64,000 nucleotides of DNA, taken from NCBI GenBank assembly GCA_943736015.1, contig OX031059.1, positions 47,193,159 to 47,257,158 of the forward strand, in the 5' to 3' direction. The notes under the pieces are model-generated. The model was given only the letters and a program-made list of their open reading frames with translations. It was not told the origin of the DNA and did no database searches. The stretch comes from Tridacna crocea. Lineage: Eukaryota; Mollusca; Bivalvia; Cardiida; Cardiidae. Positions 1-10,800 of this stretch are shown here, piece by piece (position 1 is the first letter of the stretch; each line of letters opens with the position of its first letter). Both the position numbers and the translations under genes were made by a program.

Positions 1-6
1 CCATCT

Positions 7-232
7 TTAACTCTTTACCAAACGACAAACCTTGGGATGTGACCAAACTGAGAGCATTTGCAGACAACAAATTAAACATTGATGAAATGATGATTTCTCT
101 CTTTCATAGAGTAGAAAACACTGAGGTAAAAGGAGAAAATGCCGATTACCAGCATTTTCTCCTTTTCCAAGAGTGTTTTCCAAAGACTTCTTCTTTAGGG
201 TCCTTAAAAGTCAGGATTGTATGGTAAAGACT
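7..232 (+). repeat. TTAA-type palindromic MITE, family A
   Basis: Full-length copy. It opens with TTAACTCTTTACCAAACGAC, has the central palindrome (core gagaaaatgc...gcattttctc) at about 115-175, and ends in the degenerate terminus atggtaaaga. TTAA plus C-rich ends resemble piggyBac-derived MITEs. It has no coding potential; the short ORF across it is incidental. Confidence 0.8.
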
Positions 233-279
233 TACTACCATTGGAACTAACCTTCAATACAACAATGAAATCAAAACAA

Positions 280-740
280 GTAGTTTGAGAGAATAAATTT
301 TTCAAAGATTTTACTTTATACCATAAAAGGAAAATGAGTCTCCCATAAAAGCCATGTTTTTTGATGGATCTTTTTTTTTTTAAGGAATTCTGTAGACCTA
401 TATCTAAGGAACATTCCTGCCAAAAAGTAATGCTATCCAATAAGCGGTTTGGGAGGAGAAGATTTTTAAAGGTTTTTTACTTTGGTTGCCATGGCAACCA
501 GAATTATTCATGGAACACAATTATTTGAAGGAATTTGAAAGAGGACCACCTAAGGAACATTCCTGTGAAATTTGGTAAAAATCCAGTCAATAGTTTCTGA
601 GGAGAAGTTTTTTAAAGAAAAAGTTTACGGACGCACGCACGGACGAACGGACGAACGGACGAACGGACGGACGGACGGACGCACGACGGACACAACGCCA
701 TGACAATAGCCCGCTGGCCTTCGGCCAGTGGAGCTAAAAA
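280..740 (+). repeat. GGAC-tract / terminal-hairpin repeat
   Basis: Copy of the dispersed family also seen at 14068-14620 and, more distantly, at 43149-44420. It contains the palindrome ggttgccatggcaacc (about 484-499), the phrase aaggaacattcctg twice, a run of GGAC/GAAC units at 628-690, the hairpin CTGGCCTTCGGCCAG at 714-728 and a terminal gagctaaaaa. It is non-coding; the 88-residue antisense ORF here only translates the repeat. The left boundary is uncertain. Confidence 0.7.
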
Positions 741-843
741 GGAAAAAATAGTCAGCACCATTTTCTCCTTTTCCCACAAAGTTTTCAGATGGCTTCTTCC
801 TCAAGGTTGTGAAAAGCATGGATTGTATGGTAAAAGGTTTACT
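735..843 (+). repeat. MITE family A, right half only
   Basis: Right arm of the family A palindrome (cattttctccttttcccac) through to the terminus atggtaaaaggtttac. The left half is missing; it directly abuts the A-rich end of the preceding hairpin repeat. Confidence 0.6.
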
Positions 844-1388
844 CATTACCACCTGAAATAACCGTACAGTAGAAAATTTGTTAACAGTCAAAAATTACAT
901 TCATTGTGGCTCAAACATGACTACGTCCTCAAGCAGGATAACAAAAAGGGAAACTGTTGAACAAAAGCAATTTTTCATTTCACCCCTATATTTTAACAAG
1001 TGGTCTCAAGAGAAGTTCTACCAATAAACATGACAGGAAATAATCTATAATAATTTTCATAAAGGAAGTTTTGCCAGACCTTTTGAAATACTAATATAGT
1101 TAAATTAAAAACATCAATGTGAAATGAGCTATTTCTTGATAGCGAAGCAATAAACAACAAAAAGGAAATAGTACTGAAGATGCAAAGAGAAGCTTTCTAA
1201 ACTACTTGTTAAAATAAAGATTGTCTAACACATCAAGAACGTTTGTAACAAAACAGGCAACTGAGCACTTTGAGGAAATACAGAAAAATAATTCCTATAG
1301 CTTTCAAGACACTGATCCACAAATGGCTGTAATAATGTTGATATAAATGTTGCTCTATCTAGTATTCATGTGTAAGGCCTTGATTTAT

Positions 1389-1689
1389 TTCAACTCCTTA
1401 TCAAACAACAAGAATGTAGACTTGTGCAAATCGAAAGCATTTACAGTTGACAAATCAAATGTTGCATAACCCTTACCAAACAATCCCTGGTTTTTATGAC
1501 ACAGAGATAAAAGCCTTTTGAAAACATTGTGGGAATAGGAGAAAATGCTGGTAACCAGAATTTTCTTTCTATCTTTCTTTCATGCTTTCTATCTTACACA
1601 TTTCAGTTTTTGAACTACATTTATTTTGTCGTCTGCAAGTGCTTTAAATTTTGAACAGTCTAAAATGTTGTCGTTTGGTAAAGCATTAA
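1389..1689 (-). repeat. MITE family A copy, reverse, with an adjoining fragment
   Basis: A left-end fragment (about 1389-1465, catttacagttgacaaatc) is followed by a reverse copy, 1466-1689, running from aacccttaccaaacaatccc to gtcgtttggtaaagcattaa. The right palindrome arm is degraded by pyrimidine-rich sequence (tttctttctatctttctttc). Confidence 0.65.
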
Positions 1690-1719
1690 AATTTAATGAT
1701 GATTTCTGTATTTGATGGG

Positions 1720-1948
1720 TTAACCCTTTACTAAACAATCCCTGGTTTTTACGACCCAGAGATAGAAGCCTTTTGAAAACATTGTGGGAAAAGGAGAAAA
1801 TGCTGGTAACCAGCATTTTCTCCATTTCCAACAATGTTTTCCACCCAGTTGAAAACAAACTTCAGTTTTTGAGTCTTGTCTACTTTGTGGTCTGCTAATG
1901 CTTTCAAACTGGAAAAATCTAAAATTTTGTCATTTGGTAAAGAATTAA
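1720..1948 (-). repeat. MITE family A copy, reverse orientation
   Basis: Intact copy bounded by TTAACCCTTTACTAAACAAT at the left and gtcatttggtaaagaattaa at the right, with the central palindrome around 1788-1830. It lies 30 bp from the previous copy in the same orientation, so the family is locally clustered. Confidence 0.8.
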
Positions 1949-2404
1949 AAACATAGTAGGAAAAGGACTTTTGGCATGAGAAAATTGTATGAGGGGAAAA
2001 CAGTTGAGACAAAGGAAAATATTTTTGAAAAAGTCTGGAAAATACTAGAAAAAGGAGCATGGATTGTGTTTATCAAGCACTTGCTACTTTTCATACAATG
2101 TTATCTATGTTATCTTTGGAAAACCGTATCAGAATCTGACTAGTTCAATATCATAACCTTTTCAAGACAAGCAGAAGATCGTCTATTAGCTATTAAAGCT
2201 GCCTAATCAGATTATTCTTATGTACCAATAAATTCCTTTATAAATACAGAGTAGATCATTAACTATAAAACAAGCTAGTCTTTAACATGAAATTAACAGG
2301 TACAAAAGACACAAAGAAAGAACTTTCGACCGAAAGCAGGGAAACAACATTTCAAAAGCTTTAGCCCATTTCTGAAAAGATTTCAAAGCTGTCCACAGCA
2401 CAGT

Positions 2405-2635
2405 ATGAACTATATACCAGATGAAAAACTTTTAGACTGTTCTGAATTGAAAGTACCTGCAGGTGATACATTCAATGTAACTCAAATGATGGGATTCATC
2501 TTTCAAAGAATAGAAAACATAGCAAACAAGGAAAAATATACTGACACCAGCATTTTCCCTTTTACTCACTATGTTTTCAACTGCCTTATTTTCAGGTTGT
2601 TAAAACATGTGATGTTGTGTTACAGGGTTCAGAGG
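2405..2635 (+). repeat. Degenerate MITE family A copy
   Basis: Recognisable by ttttagactgttctgaattg, tagaaaacat and accagcattttcccttttac in the family A order, but both termini and the left palindrome arm are eroded. The 90-residue ORF across it is incidental. Confidence 0.5.
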
Positions 2636-2870
2636 CTGGTATTATACATGTACTGCATTTCATGTACAGAAGCATAATACAGACCCACAATTGTACAGAC
2701 ATTTTGAGCTCTACCAAAAGGTTTTAGAAAATATTCTCAAGGGAACAAAAATCAACAATAAGGATAACAGCACACTAAAAATAGTAATTTGCATGTGCCA
2801 GCCAATAACTCCAGTTCTAACAACTTCTAACTGCTGGAAAAAAAAAAAGTCATATTTGTGAATTAATGCA

Positions 2871-3085
2871 TTAACCATTTCCCAAACAATACCTGGTTTT
2901 TCAGATCCTGAGAAAAGTGCCTTTTGAAAATATTGTGCGAAAAGGAGAAAATGGTGGTAACCAGCATTTTCTCCTTTTCCTGCATTGTTTTCTATCCTAC
3001 TGGAAACAAATTTCAATTTTTGAGTACATGTAGTTTTATTTCAGTTTGGACCAGTCTAAAATTTTGTCATTTGGGAAAGGGTTAA
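2871..3085 (-). repeat. MITE family A copy, reverse orientation
   Basis: Bounded by TTAACCATTTCCCAAACAAT and tcatttgggaaagggttaac, so TTAA is kept at both ends. The central palindrome around 2930-2985 is largely intact. Confidence 0.8.
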
Positions 3086-3194
3086 CACAAATTTTGGACT
3101 GACACTATGACTAAAAATTTCTATCTATATACAGAACTAAGGTAATATTTTATCACAGAATACAATCTCTACAATCACACAAGGTTTACTATTC

Positions 3195-3361
3195 AATTCA
3201 TTACCAAAGTACAAAATTTTAGGTTTGTCCGAATCAAAAGCATTTGCAGACGACAAAATAGAAGTGACCGAAAATTTGAAATTTGTTTTGTGAAGAGTAG
3301 AAAACATTGTGGGAAAAGGAGAATATATTTTCTATAGGAATTGTGTGGTAATGGGTTAAGC
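3195..3361 (+). repeat. MITE family A copy with its palindrome deleted
   Basis: Left half is present (ttcattaccaaagtacaaaa, gcatttgcagacgacaaaat, gtagaaaacattgtgggaaa). The sequence then jumps to tgtgtggtaatgggttaa, so most of the right half is lost. Confidence 0.6.
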
Positions 3362-5540
3362 GCGTTTAAAAAGGAATTTCAATGCTTTAATGTCTACCAA
3401 TTATAGCTTGATGTTCTTCTACAAAAATGAAAACTTGCACATATTTAGACAACAGATGTAAGTTCTAACCTGTATCAGTTTTAAAATTCACACTACTATA
3501 CTTTTAGCAAAAAAGTCAGTGCAGTGGAACTGCGGTCCAATGGAACAGAGTATTATACTTCTCTCTTCCAAGAGAAAGAAATCATTGAGATGCGGGCTGT
3601 ATGTGGGCAATACAACCCTACAGTGCTTCACCCCTGGGTATTTCCTGGAAATTACTTTATCACCAATTGTGATGTGATGCATCTAATACCTTTATAGCAG
3701 TACATTGCATCGACCCATCTTGCATGGGTCATATTTATTCATATAAACAGTATGTTTATAGATTTCAGAAATTGCAGTTCAAGACCGACAAATAACACTT
3801 TTGAGTTTAAGTTTGAAAAAACCAAACCCAGAGGACAAATCCATGCTCCTCTGAAAAATCAAGAAAGAAGTAAGAAAAATGAGTGTGGACCATTGATGCA
3901 ACATAATCAACAATTTTAAGGCAAGCTGCAAAGGCACACCTTGAAAACATAAATTACTTAATTGAATTAATGGACAAAATGCCGTAATTTGAAGTTGATC
4001 CATATTTTTCTGAAAAGCATGTAGTAAGTATGTCTGTAGAGTTTGAGGCAAATGGAGCTATTTAGAAAACTAACACACTTGAGTTTTATCGTCTCAATTA
4101 CTTTTGATTACACCTTAAATTGTATGTAAAAAAACACAAAGATATTGCACTAGCATTAAGTGGTATTCCAATTATGCTTAAAATGGTGTGAGCTTTACCC
4201 GGTGCACTCAATACAATGCAATTAAACCGTTTTTTTTTTTTCAGATTGTAGTCTGCCGTCTATTACCAGATGAAAAATGAACCGATACTTGTGAAATTTT
4301 ATACTGCAATTAAATATGATATCCGTGTCATTTTCAGAAATTTTCTATGATGATGTCATAGCATTTCAAACTTAATGCTCAGGAATACTGACACACAACA
4401 AAGATGTCTTTGTCAAAAATGGCGGAATTTAATGTCATAGACATAAAATTTTGGGCCAATCTACAGGAATCACAAGCAAATACCAAGAAATGCTGCCTGA
4501 AGCTAGAAAAAAGCCAGCTGTATTTCGCTCTAAGGTTTCCAGGTAGCACAGTAGATTTTCAGATGAGCTAAATTCATAAAAATGATGACAAAATGTCCAG
4601 TAGGCTAGGCATCATTAATGCATGATTTATGAAATCTGGATTCATGTGTATGATTAGTTTAAACATATGTATAATTGGTTTAAACATAGTTTATTCATAT
4701 AATTTACATAAACTAGTTTGACATAAATTTAAACAAGAAAAGGATTGGAACTTAAGCTTATAGCTTATATAGTTCCTCTCCAATTGACAGATACATTATT
4801 AAATGAAGTCTTCTTATAATTGTAATTGAACCGTACTGTGGCAAATTGTATGGTTATTGATAAGGATAACTAAACCATCCATATTCTCCATGTCTGGCAC
4901 CAATGGACTTTTGAAATTTTCTTGTGACCAAAACAGGAGCTTAGAGGTGTAGAAAATGAAAACCCTAGGGAATTGGTATTGCAAATCAATTAAGCTGTTC
5001 AGATCTTTGACAGCCAGTTTTTATGTGCATGGATGTGCTTAAAGAGACACCAAAAATTTTTGCAAAAGGTCAATAGTGATTATCTCACAATGGTATTTTG
5101 ATTCTATAGTAAGCACCTGAAACATTCTAAATCCAAACTATTACTAGTAAACGACATCAACACCTACCCGGGGTTCCTGTCAGTATGTGTAGGCTAGGAC
5201 CAACACATGAAAAACTATTAACTGTAGTGACATCTTTTTTCACAAACTGAGATAAGTTTGCTAGTTATGATGCCATAAAATTTCTGTACCTAATTTGTAA
5301 ACTTGTTAACTTTTTAGCAATGGCCACGAACTTTACAGACATACCTCATATATGAGTGTGAATCTTAAAACTGATATAGGATAGAAGAAGATTTCTTTGA
5401 TCTAGCAGAACATAAGATAAATTGATTAGACATAAGACCTTTCAACATTCTTGCTAGACACCCATGTGGGTGACTTATCTGAAATTACACTGTATTTATT
5501 TTCTTATGTGGCTTGCAACATGCTGAAAGGGACAGTCAAA
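3362..5540. other. Intergenic stretch with no recognised gene
   Basis: About 2.2 kb of AT-rich sequence. ORFs of up to 90 codons (for example minus strand 3779-4051) show no domain, splice structure or compositional sign of coding. A small hairpin, gacccatc/gatgggtc-like, lies near 3711-3730. No RNA gene or repeat family was recognised. Confidence 0.5.
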
Positions 5541-5544
5541 CATG

Positions 5545-5780
5545 TGCGTAGAGTGTTGTCTCGGATTATCCTATGCAGTCTGCGCAGGCTAATCCAAGAT
5601 GGCACTTTGCAACTACATTAGATTTGTACCACAACGTTTTGAAATCATTGTACCTTCTCCCACTAAGTTTTCTTTACCTTATCAAGCAAAAATTGCACTA
5701 TTTGAGCCAAAATGAAATTGTCATCTGCAAATGCTTTCAATTTGGACAAGGCTAAACTGTTTTTGTCCGGTAAAGGATTA
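5545..5780. repeat. Repeat fragments: 'gcaggctaatccaag' element and degenerate MITE A
   Basis: Around 5568-5605 the phrase tgcagtctgcgcaggctaat is shared with fragments near 13360, 13465 and 47940. It runs into a degraded reverse MITE A (catctgcaaatgctttcaat, ccggtaaaggattaag). Confidence 0.45.
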
Positions 5781-6299
5781 AGAGAGAGGCAAAACCTGTT
5801 GCTATGACAATTATTCTTCATTTCTGGCTTAACTGTGAGTCTATTCATTACTTGTTATTTTACCAACTGAACCAAAGGTTCTGCCTCAAGTATGCTGTCT
5901 GTAGTATATAGTGATGTCTGGGTAGTGCCTTTCATCTCAACTTTTGAAGTTGACAAAATAAAGTTTCAAATAAACTGAAAAAAAATCACACTACCTCTTT
6001 ACCAGACCAAAGCATTTTTACTCGATATTTAAAGCATTAGTACTCAACAGAGAGCAAGGAGATAAATCTTAAGACTAGCCATATGATTGGTGGACACATT
6101 CTGTACTTAAATCTTAGCATTCTTAAACTAAGCACTCTTAAACTTATAGTACTACATACACTTCCCATCATTCTCAGCAAAGAAACTGATCCTGGCTCTA
6201 TACTACTCAATATTCGGCAAGATATTATTTACAACATAAATAAACATGTTGAGGTTTGATCTTTTTTGACAGCTGAGATTGTCATTTTCATAAGATTTT

Positions 6300-6525
6300 A
6301 AATTAATCATCTATGGGATACCCTTTATTTTTATGTTTAAACTTGGCCAAATTAAATACATTTGCAGATCAAATGTTGCTAAAATGGAATTTCCTATAGA
6401 TGGGTACAAAAAATTGTGAGAAAAGAGAAAATGCAAGTTATCAACAGTTTCTCTTTTCCCACAATGTTTTCAAATGCCTTCTCCATCAGGGTCAATACAG
6501 ATCAGGATTGTGTGGTTAAAGGTTA
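6300..6525 (+). repeat. Degenerate MITE family A copy
   Basis: Contains taaacttggccaaattaaat, catttgcagatc, a diverged palindrome (gagaaaatgca...acagtttctctttt) and the terminus tgtgtggttaaaggttac. Confidence 0.55.
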
Positions 6526-7778
6526 CATGCCCAGGAAAGACTCACAATGACATATGCTTTTTTTCACAAAGAAGCTATTCTCACCTTATAAATTGAATGA
6601 CCAGTTTTCTATTTACATGATTAATACAAAAGATATTTAGGACTTTAACATGAACTGGCATTTGAGATAAAAATAAACTGAAATCAGCAAGTTGCCAAAA
6701 TGTTATTATGAGCTTTAATACTGTCAACAAGTTCATTTTACCAGAACAGCCAGTGTTCATAAATATTTTCATTTATCACATACCTTTATGTCAAGATTTC
6801 TGGTTCAGTATTTATAAAAATACAGAACTACATAAACATGTACTGACATTTTCATGAAGCCTGTGTGTTTCTTTAACAGGTATGTACATCACATGAAATA
6901 GTTCCAAAGAAACTTGCAAATTATGATTTTATTTGAATCTTAAGGTGGTAAAATTTGTAGTTTTCTCACAATCATCAATATGAACTGTTATTTTCACAAA
7001 AAACTCTGGTTCAATTATGTTTTGGAATAAAACATATAATTCCAGATCAAATAAGAAAATATTTGCTTATCTCAAATGTGCGTACGATGAAATTTGAAAT
7101 GAATGTTTTACACTAAAAACAAGGGTAGTCGTGTGATTAAAGATAATGTACTGTATATGTGAATATATGTGTGTTGAAAAATTGCAAATTACCAATAGGC
7201 ATTTTACAAATGGAAATATTTGCAAATTCAAGACAATCCTTTATTTGTAGGTATATGCATACTTGTGGTAAAATACACAAACATAAAAGTTTCAGAATTT
7301 TTCAGTCATGAAATCGCAAAAATTTCAACATCACAAAAATGTCCTCTTATACAGTATTATGCAGTCAATGTTTGTAACTTACAAAGGATTTACAGAAACA
7401 ACTATGTATCTACCACAAAATGTATCTGTTACTCTGACACTGACAAAAATACTTTAATTACTCACTAAGTATTTAACTTGCAATGCATAACTATGAATGT
7501 GTATTGCAATGTGTAGACAACAATAAGCCCACATATATGTGCAGTCTGATCTAGGCTGACCCCTTGCTTGTCTTTTAGGCAAATAATCACAATTAAATGC
7601 TGATAACTCTATTCAATCCATCTATGTGATAGTCAACAATATATATTTGGCAGAATAAAGTTAAAAGATCTAGGATTATGGTCTTGAAACCATTTACTAG
7701 AATCCTCATACAATGTATCTACAAATACAATGTAAATTTACATGGAAGGACAAAAAATCACCTAAATGAAACACAACA

Positions 7779-7879
7779 TCAGGACTGAGAACAGGAAGCA
7801 AATTTAAAACGTCTAGTGTTGGACTTTTTCTGTTTTTTAAGTTTAGGATCTGGTATAGGTTCTTCTTTTACAGCTGCAT
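7779..7879 (-). CDS. STK11: STK11 coding exon 9 (C-terminus and stop)
   Basis: Encodes the last 32 residues (31 whole codons plus a split first codon) and TGA (7779-7781). It is Lys-rich ([19 protein letters not shown]) and ends Cys-Ser-Gln-Ser, the position where LKB1 proteins carry a prenylated Cys. Human LKB1 has RRLS next to its box; here RRFKFAS precedes the Cys. The acceptor is a T-run followed by CAG at 7880-7882. A possible minus-strand AATAAA lies at 7240-7245. Confidence 0.92.
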
Positions 7880-10800
7880 CTGAAAAAAAAACATGCTGCT
7901 TTCAAGAAAACATCATCATGACCCTTTACCAAACAAGCCCTGGTTTTTACGACCCTGAGATAGAAGCCTTTTGAAAACATTGAGAGAAAAGGAGCATTTA
8001 CTCCTTTTCCCATAATGTTTTCTACCCTGCTGGAAACAAACTTCAATTTTTTAGTTGAGCTGTCGTCTGCAAGTGCTTTAAATTTGGACCAGTCTAAAAT
8101 TCTGTCGTTTGATAAGGAAATAAATACCTATGCCCCCCGACACAAACTTTGCACATAAACATTGTGACAAAGAAGATATTGCTTGTTTATGCAAATCATT
8201 TTTAAAGAATTAACCCATTACCACACAGCAAAATTTTAGACCTATCCAAATTGAAAGCATTTGCAGACAACAATATCAGTGTGGCTCAAATGGTGCAATT
8301 TTGCTTTGATAGAGAAGAAAACTTCGTGGGAAAAGGAGAAAATGCTGGTTACCAGCATTTTCTCCTTTTCCAACAATGTTTACAAAGGGCTTCTTTCTTG
8401 AGGTTGTCAAAAGTATGAATTGTGTGGTAATGGGTTAAATGCTCCAGTATGAAAATTGAAATACTACGAAGAATATTTGACAAGTAGTCTGATAGAGAAG
8501 GTATATTCATAAACCCACCAATGATTTATTTCACACAAAAATGTGTAAGGGGGATAATTCTTTACTTAAAAGTCAGACACCAAAATATGTTTCAGTCATC
8601 TTCACTTTATAACACAGTCAAACTTCGGAAGCTCCAACAACCCTACGACTAGGTAATTTGTTAGAATTATCAGTAGTTCATTAACTCTTTACCAAATAAC
8701 AAAATTTTAGCCTTGTCCAAAATGAGAGAATATGCACACAACAAAACTAATGTAACTCAAAAACTGAAACTTGTTTTGGGAAGGGTGGAAAGCATTGTGG
8801 GAAAAGGAAAATAATGCTGGTTATTTCCCACAATGTTTTTAAAAGGCTTCTTCCTCTGGGTTGTGAAAACCAGAGACTGTTTGGTAAAGGGTTAAATTGC
8901 ATCTCTATAACTTTTGTATTTGGAAGCATCAAACAGAACACACTACATACTTTTGTCATTTCACAGGAACCAGCCATTTAACTGGTGGGGAAAAAGCTTG
9001 TGTTTGGCTGATATTGACATGCTCTATTAAGGCTTTTTTAGAGAGTACCCATTTTAGCCAAAAAAAAGCTATTTTCACCAGCTAAACAGCCAATTCCTGG
9101 AATCATTTTTTTGCACATTTCTGAAAGTTATTTTATCAAAAAAAAAAAGGATATTTGCAGATACTAAGAGCGAAATATCACCTTGTTTATGGTGTAGTTA
9201 TAACTTCTACAAATGCCACATGTGTGGATTGAGATCAGAATTGTGATTAATAAAATCTGATGTCTTGAAAAGCAATACCCTTCATGCAACCACATTGTTA
9301 CAAATGACTTGACTACTAATTCTGATCAACAAACTCAAAAAAAAAAAAAACTAAAGCAAATTTTTCATTCATGGAGAAAGAATTTGTAAATGACAACTTG
9401 ATCAAGTGTGTATATTTTTTACAGTCCATGTTAAAAACATACACCTAATCCCAAACTGGACAGCAGAATACTGGCGTACCCATTAACAGGGTAAGTGTGC
9501 AACTCAATGTCTGATTGAGTAACCCTTTGTTTGACTTCTGAGAGGTAAAATACACAGGGAAATGACTGAAAGGACCATGGTATATGTTTGAAAGTTCCAA
9601 TTAAAGGTTGTACCAGCTGTCTGAGAAAGAACAATATGAATTATATAGTGATTTTAACGGAACTGCTATTGTTGAGCTTTCTCTGGTATTCAAAATCATT
9701 CATATTTCAGCCAACCAAGCCTGACTGTATTAAGTTGGAAAAGATTCAATATGATGACAGCAAAACTGTTCTGAGTATTCAGAAGCCCTCTATCTCAGTC
9801 TTTAAAACACAGAAACATCTCATTATCTAATTATCTCCTTATCCAGCACTGTATGTAATTAATCACCAATAACTGTACCAACAATACAAAATAAAAGATA
9901 AAGAACATACTATGTGTATTTTGTTGTGGATGAGGTGGATGGGTGCCATTTCCTTCGCTCTGTTGTATCTGTGTATTCTGAAAGATTTGATTCTCGTCAT
10001 ACTCCTCTTCCTCCTCACTTGGAACACCATCATGGAAATCTTCTAAATATGGTATCATAGTCATATTTCTTAATGTATCACTACTATCTGAACGAACTGG
10101 GAAGGGTACCATCTCACTAGTTCTTGGAAACTTTTTTCTATACCAACTGTAAGTTAAACAAAAGCTGTAAACATCAAAATGGATATAGGAAAAATTTACA
10201 AACACACTACATGTATTAGGTTTATTTATCACTGAAAGTTGGCATTAACATCTTGGCCTTTGACCAGAGTACTCAAATCTAAATCAGAGAAATTTGTAGA
10301 AGGACACAGCAAAAGACATTGCTTACTTCTAAATTCAATGGTAAAAACTCCAGGCAGCTGTAAATCACTGGAACAGGATAAACTGACATTTTACATACAG
10401 ATCTTGCATGAGAAGACTATATTCTAACCTTTGTGTAAAATGAGAGTTACAAAACTGTTTCTACAATATCAATACTTACTCATGACTTTTAATTTTCTGT
10501 ACAGAAATTCTATCTTCAGGTTTATACTCTAGCATGCCTGAAATATGCCAGTATACAAACCACTGTTAACAACTTGACACCATTCATCTTCATTTCATAA
10601 AACAACAAACAGTGCTATGGAAAGGAAATTTATCAGCTGAGTTCCATTTCAAACTGATTTAAAATTCAATAACTTATTGTATTGCAGTAATATATATTTT
10701 TTTTCCAAAGCAAACATCCTGTATAGATCTCAAGCTCCCCTATTTTAACCCTTTACCACACGACAAGATTTTAGACCAGTCAAAATTGAAAGCATTTGCT

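Noticed and set aside
3779..4051. 90-codon minus-strand ORF
   Set aside because: No domain, no flanking exons, composition like the surrounding AT-rich DNA.
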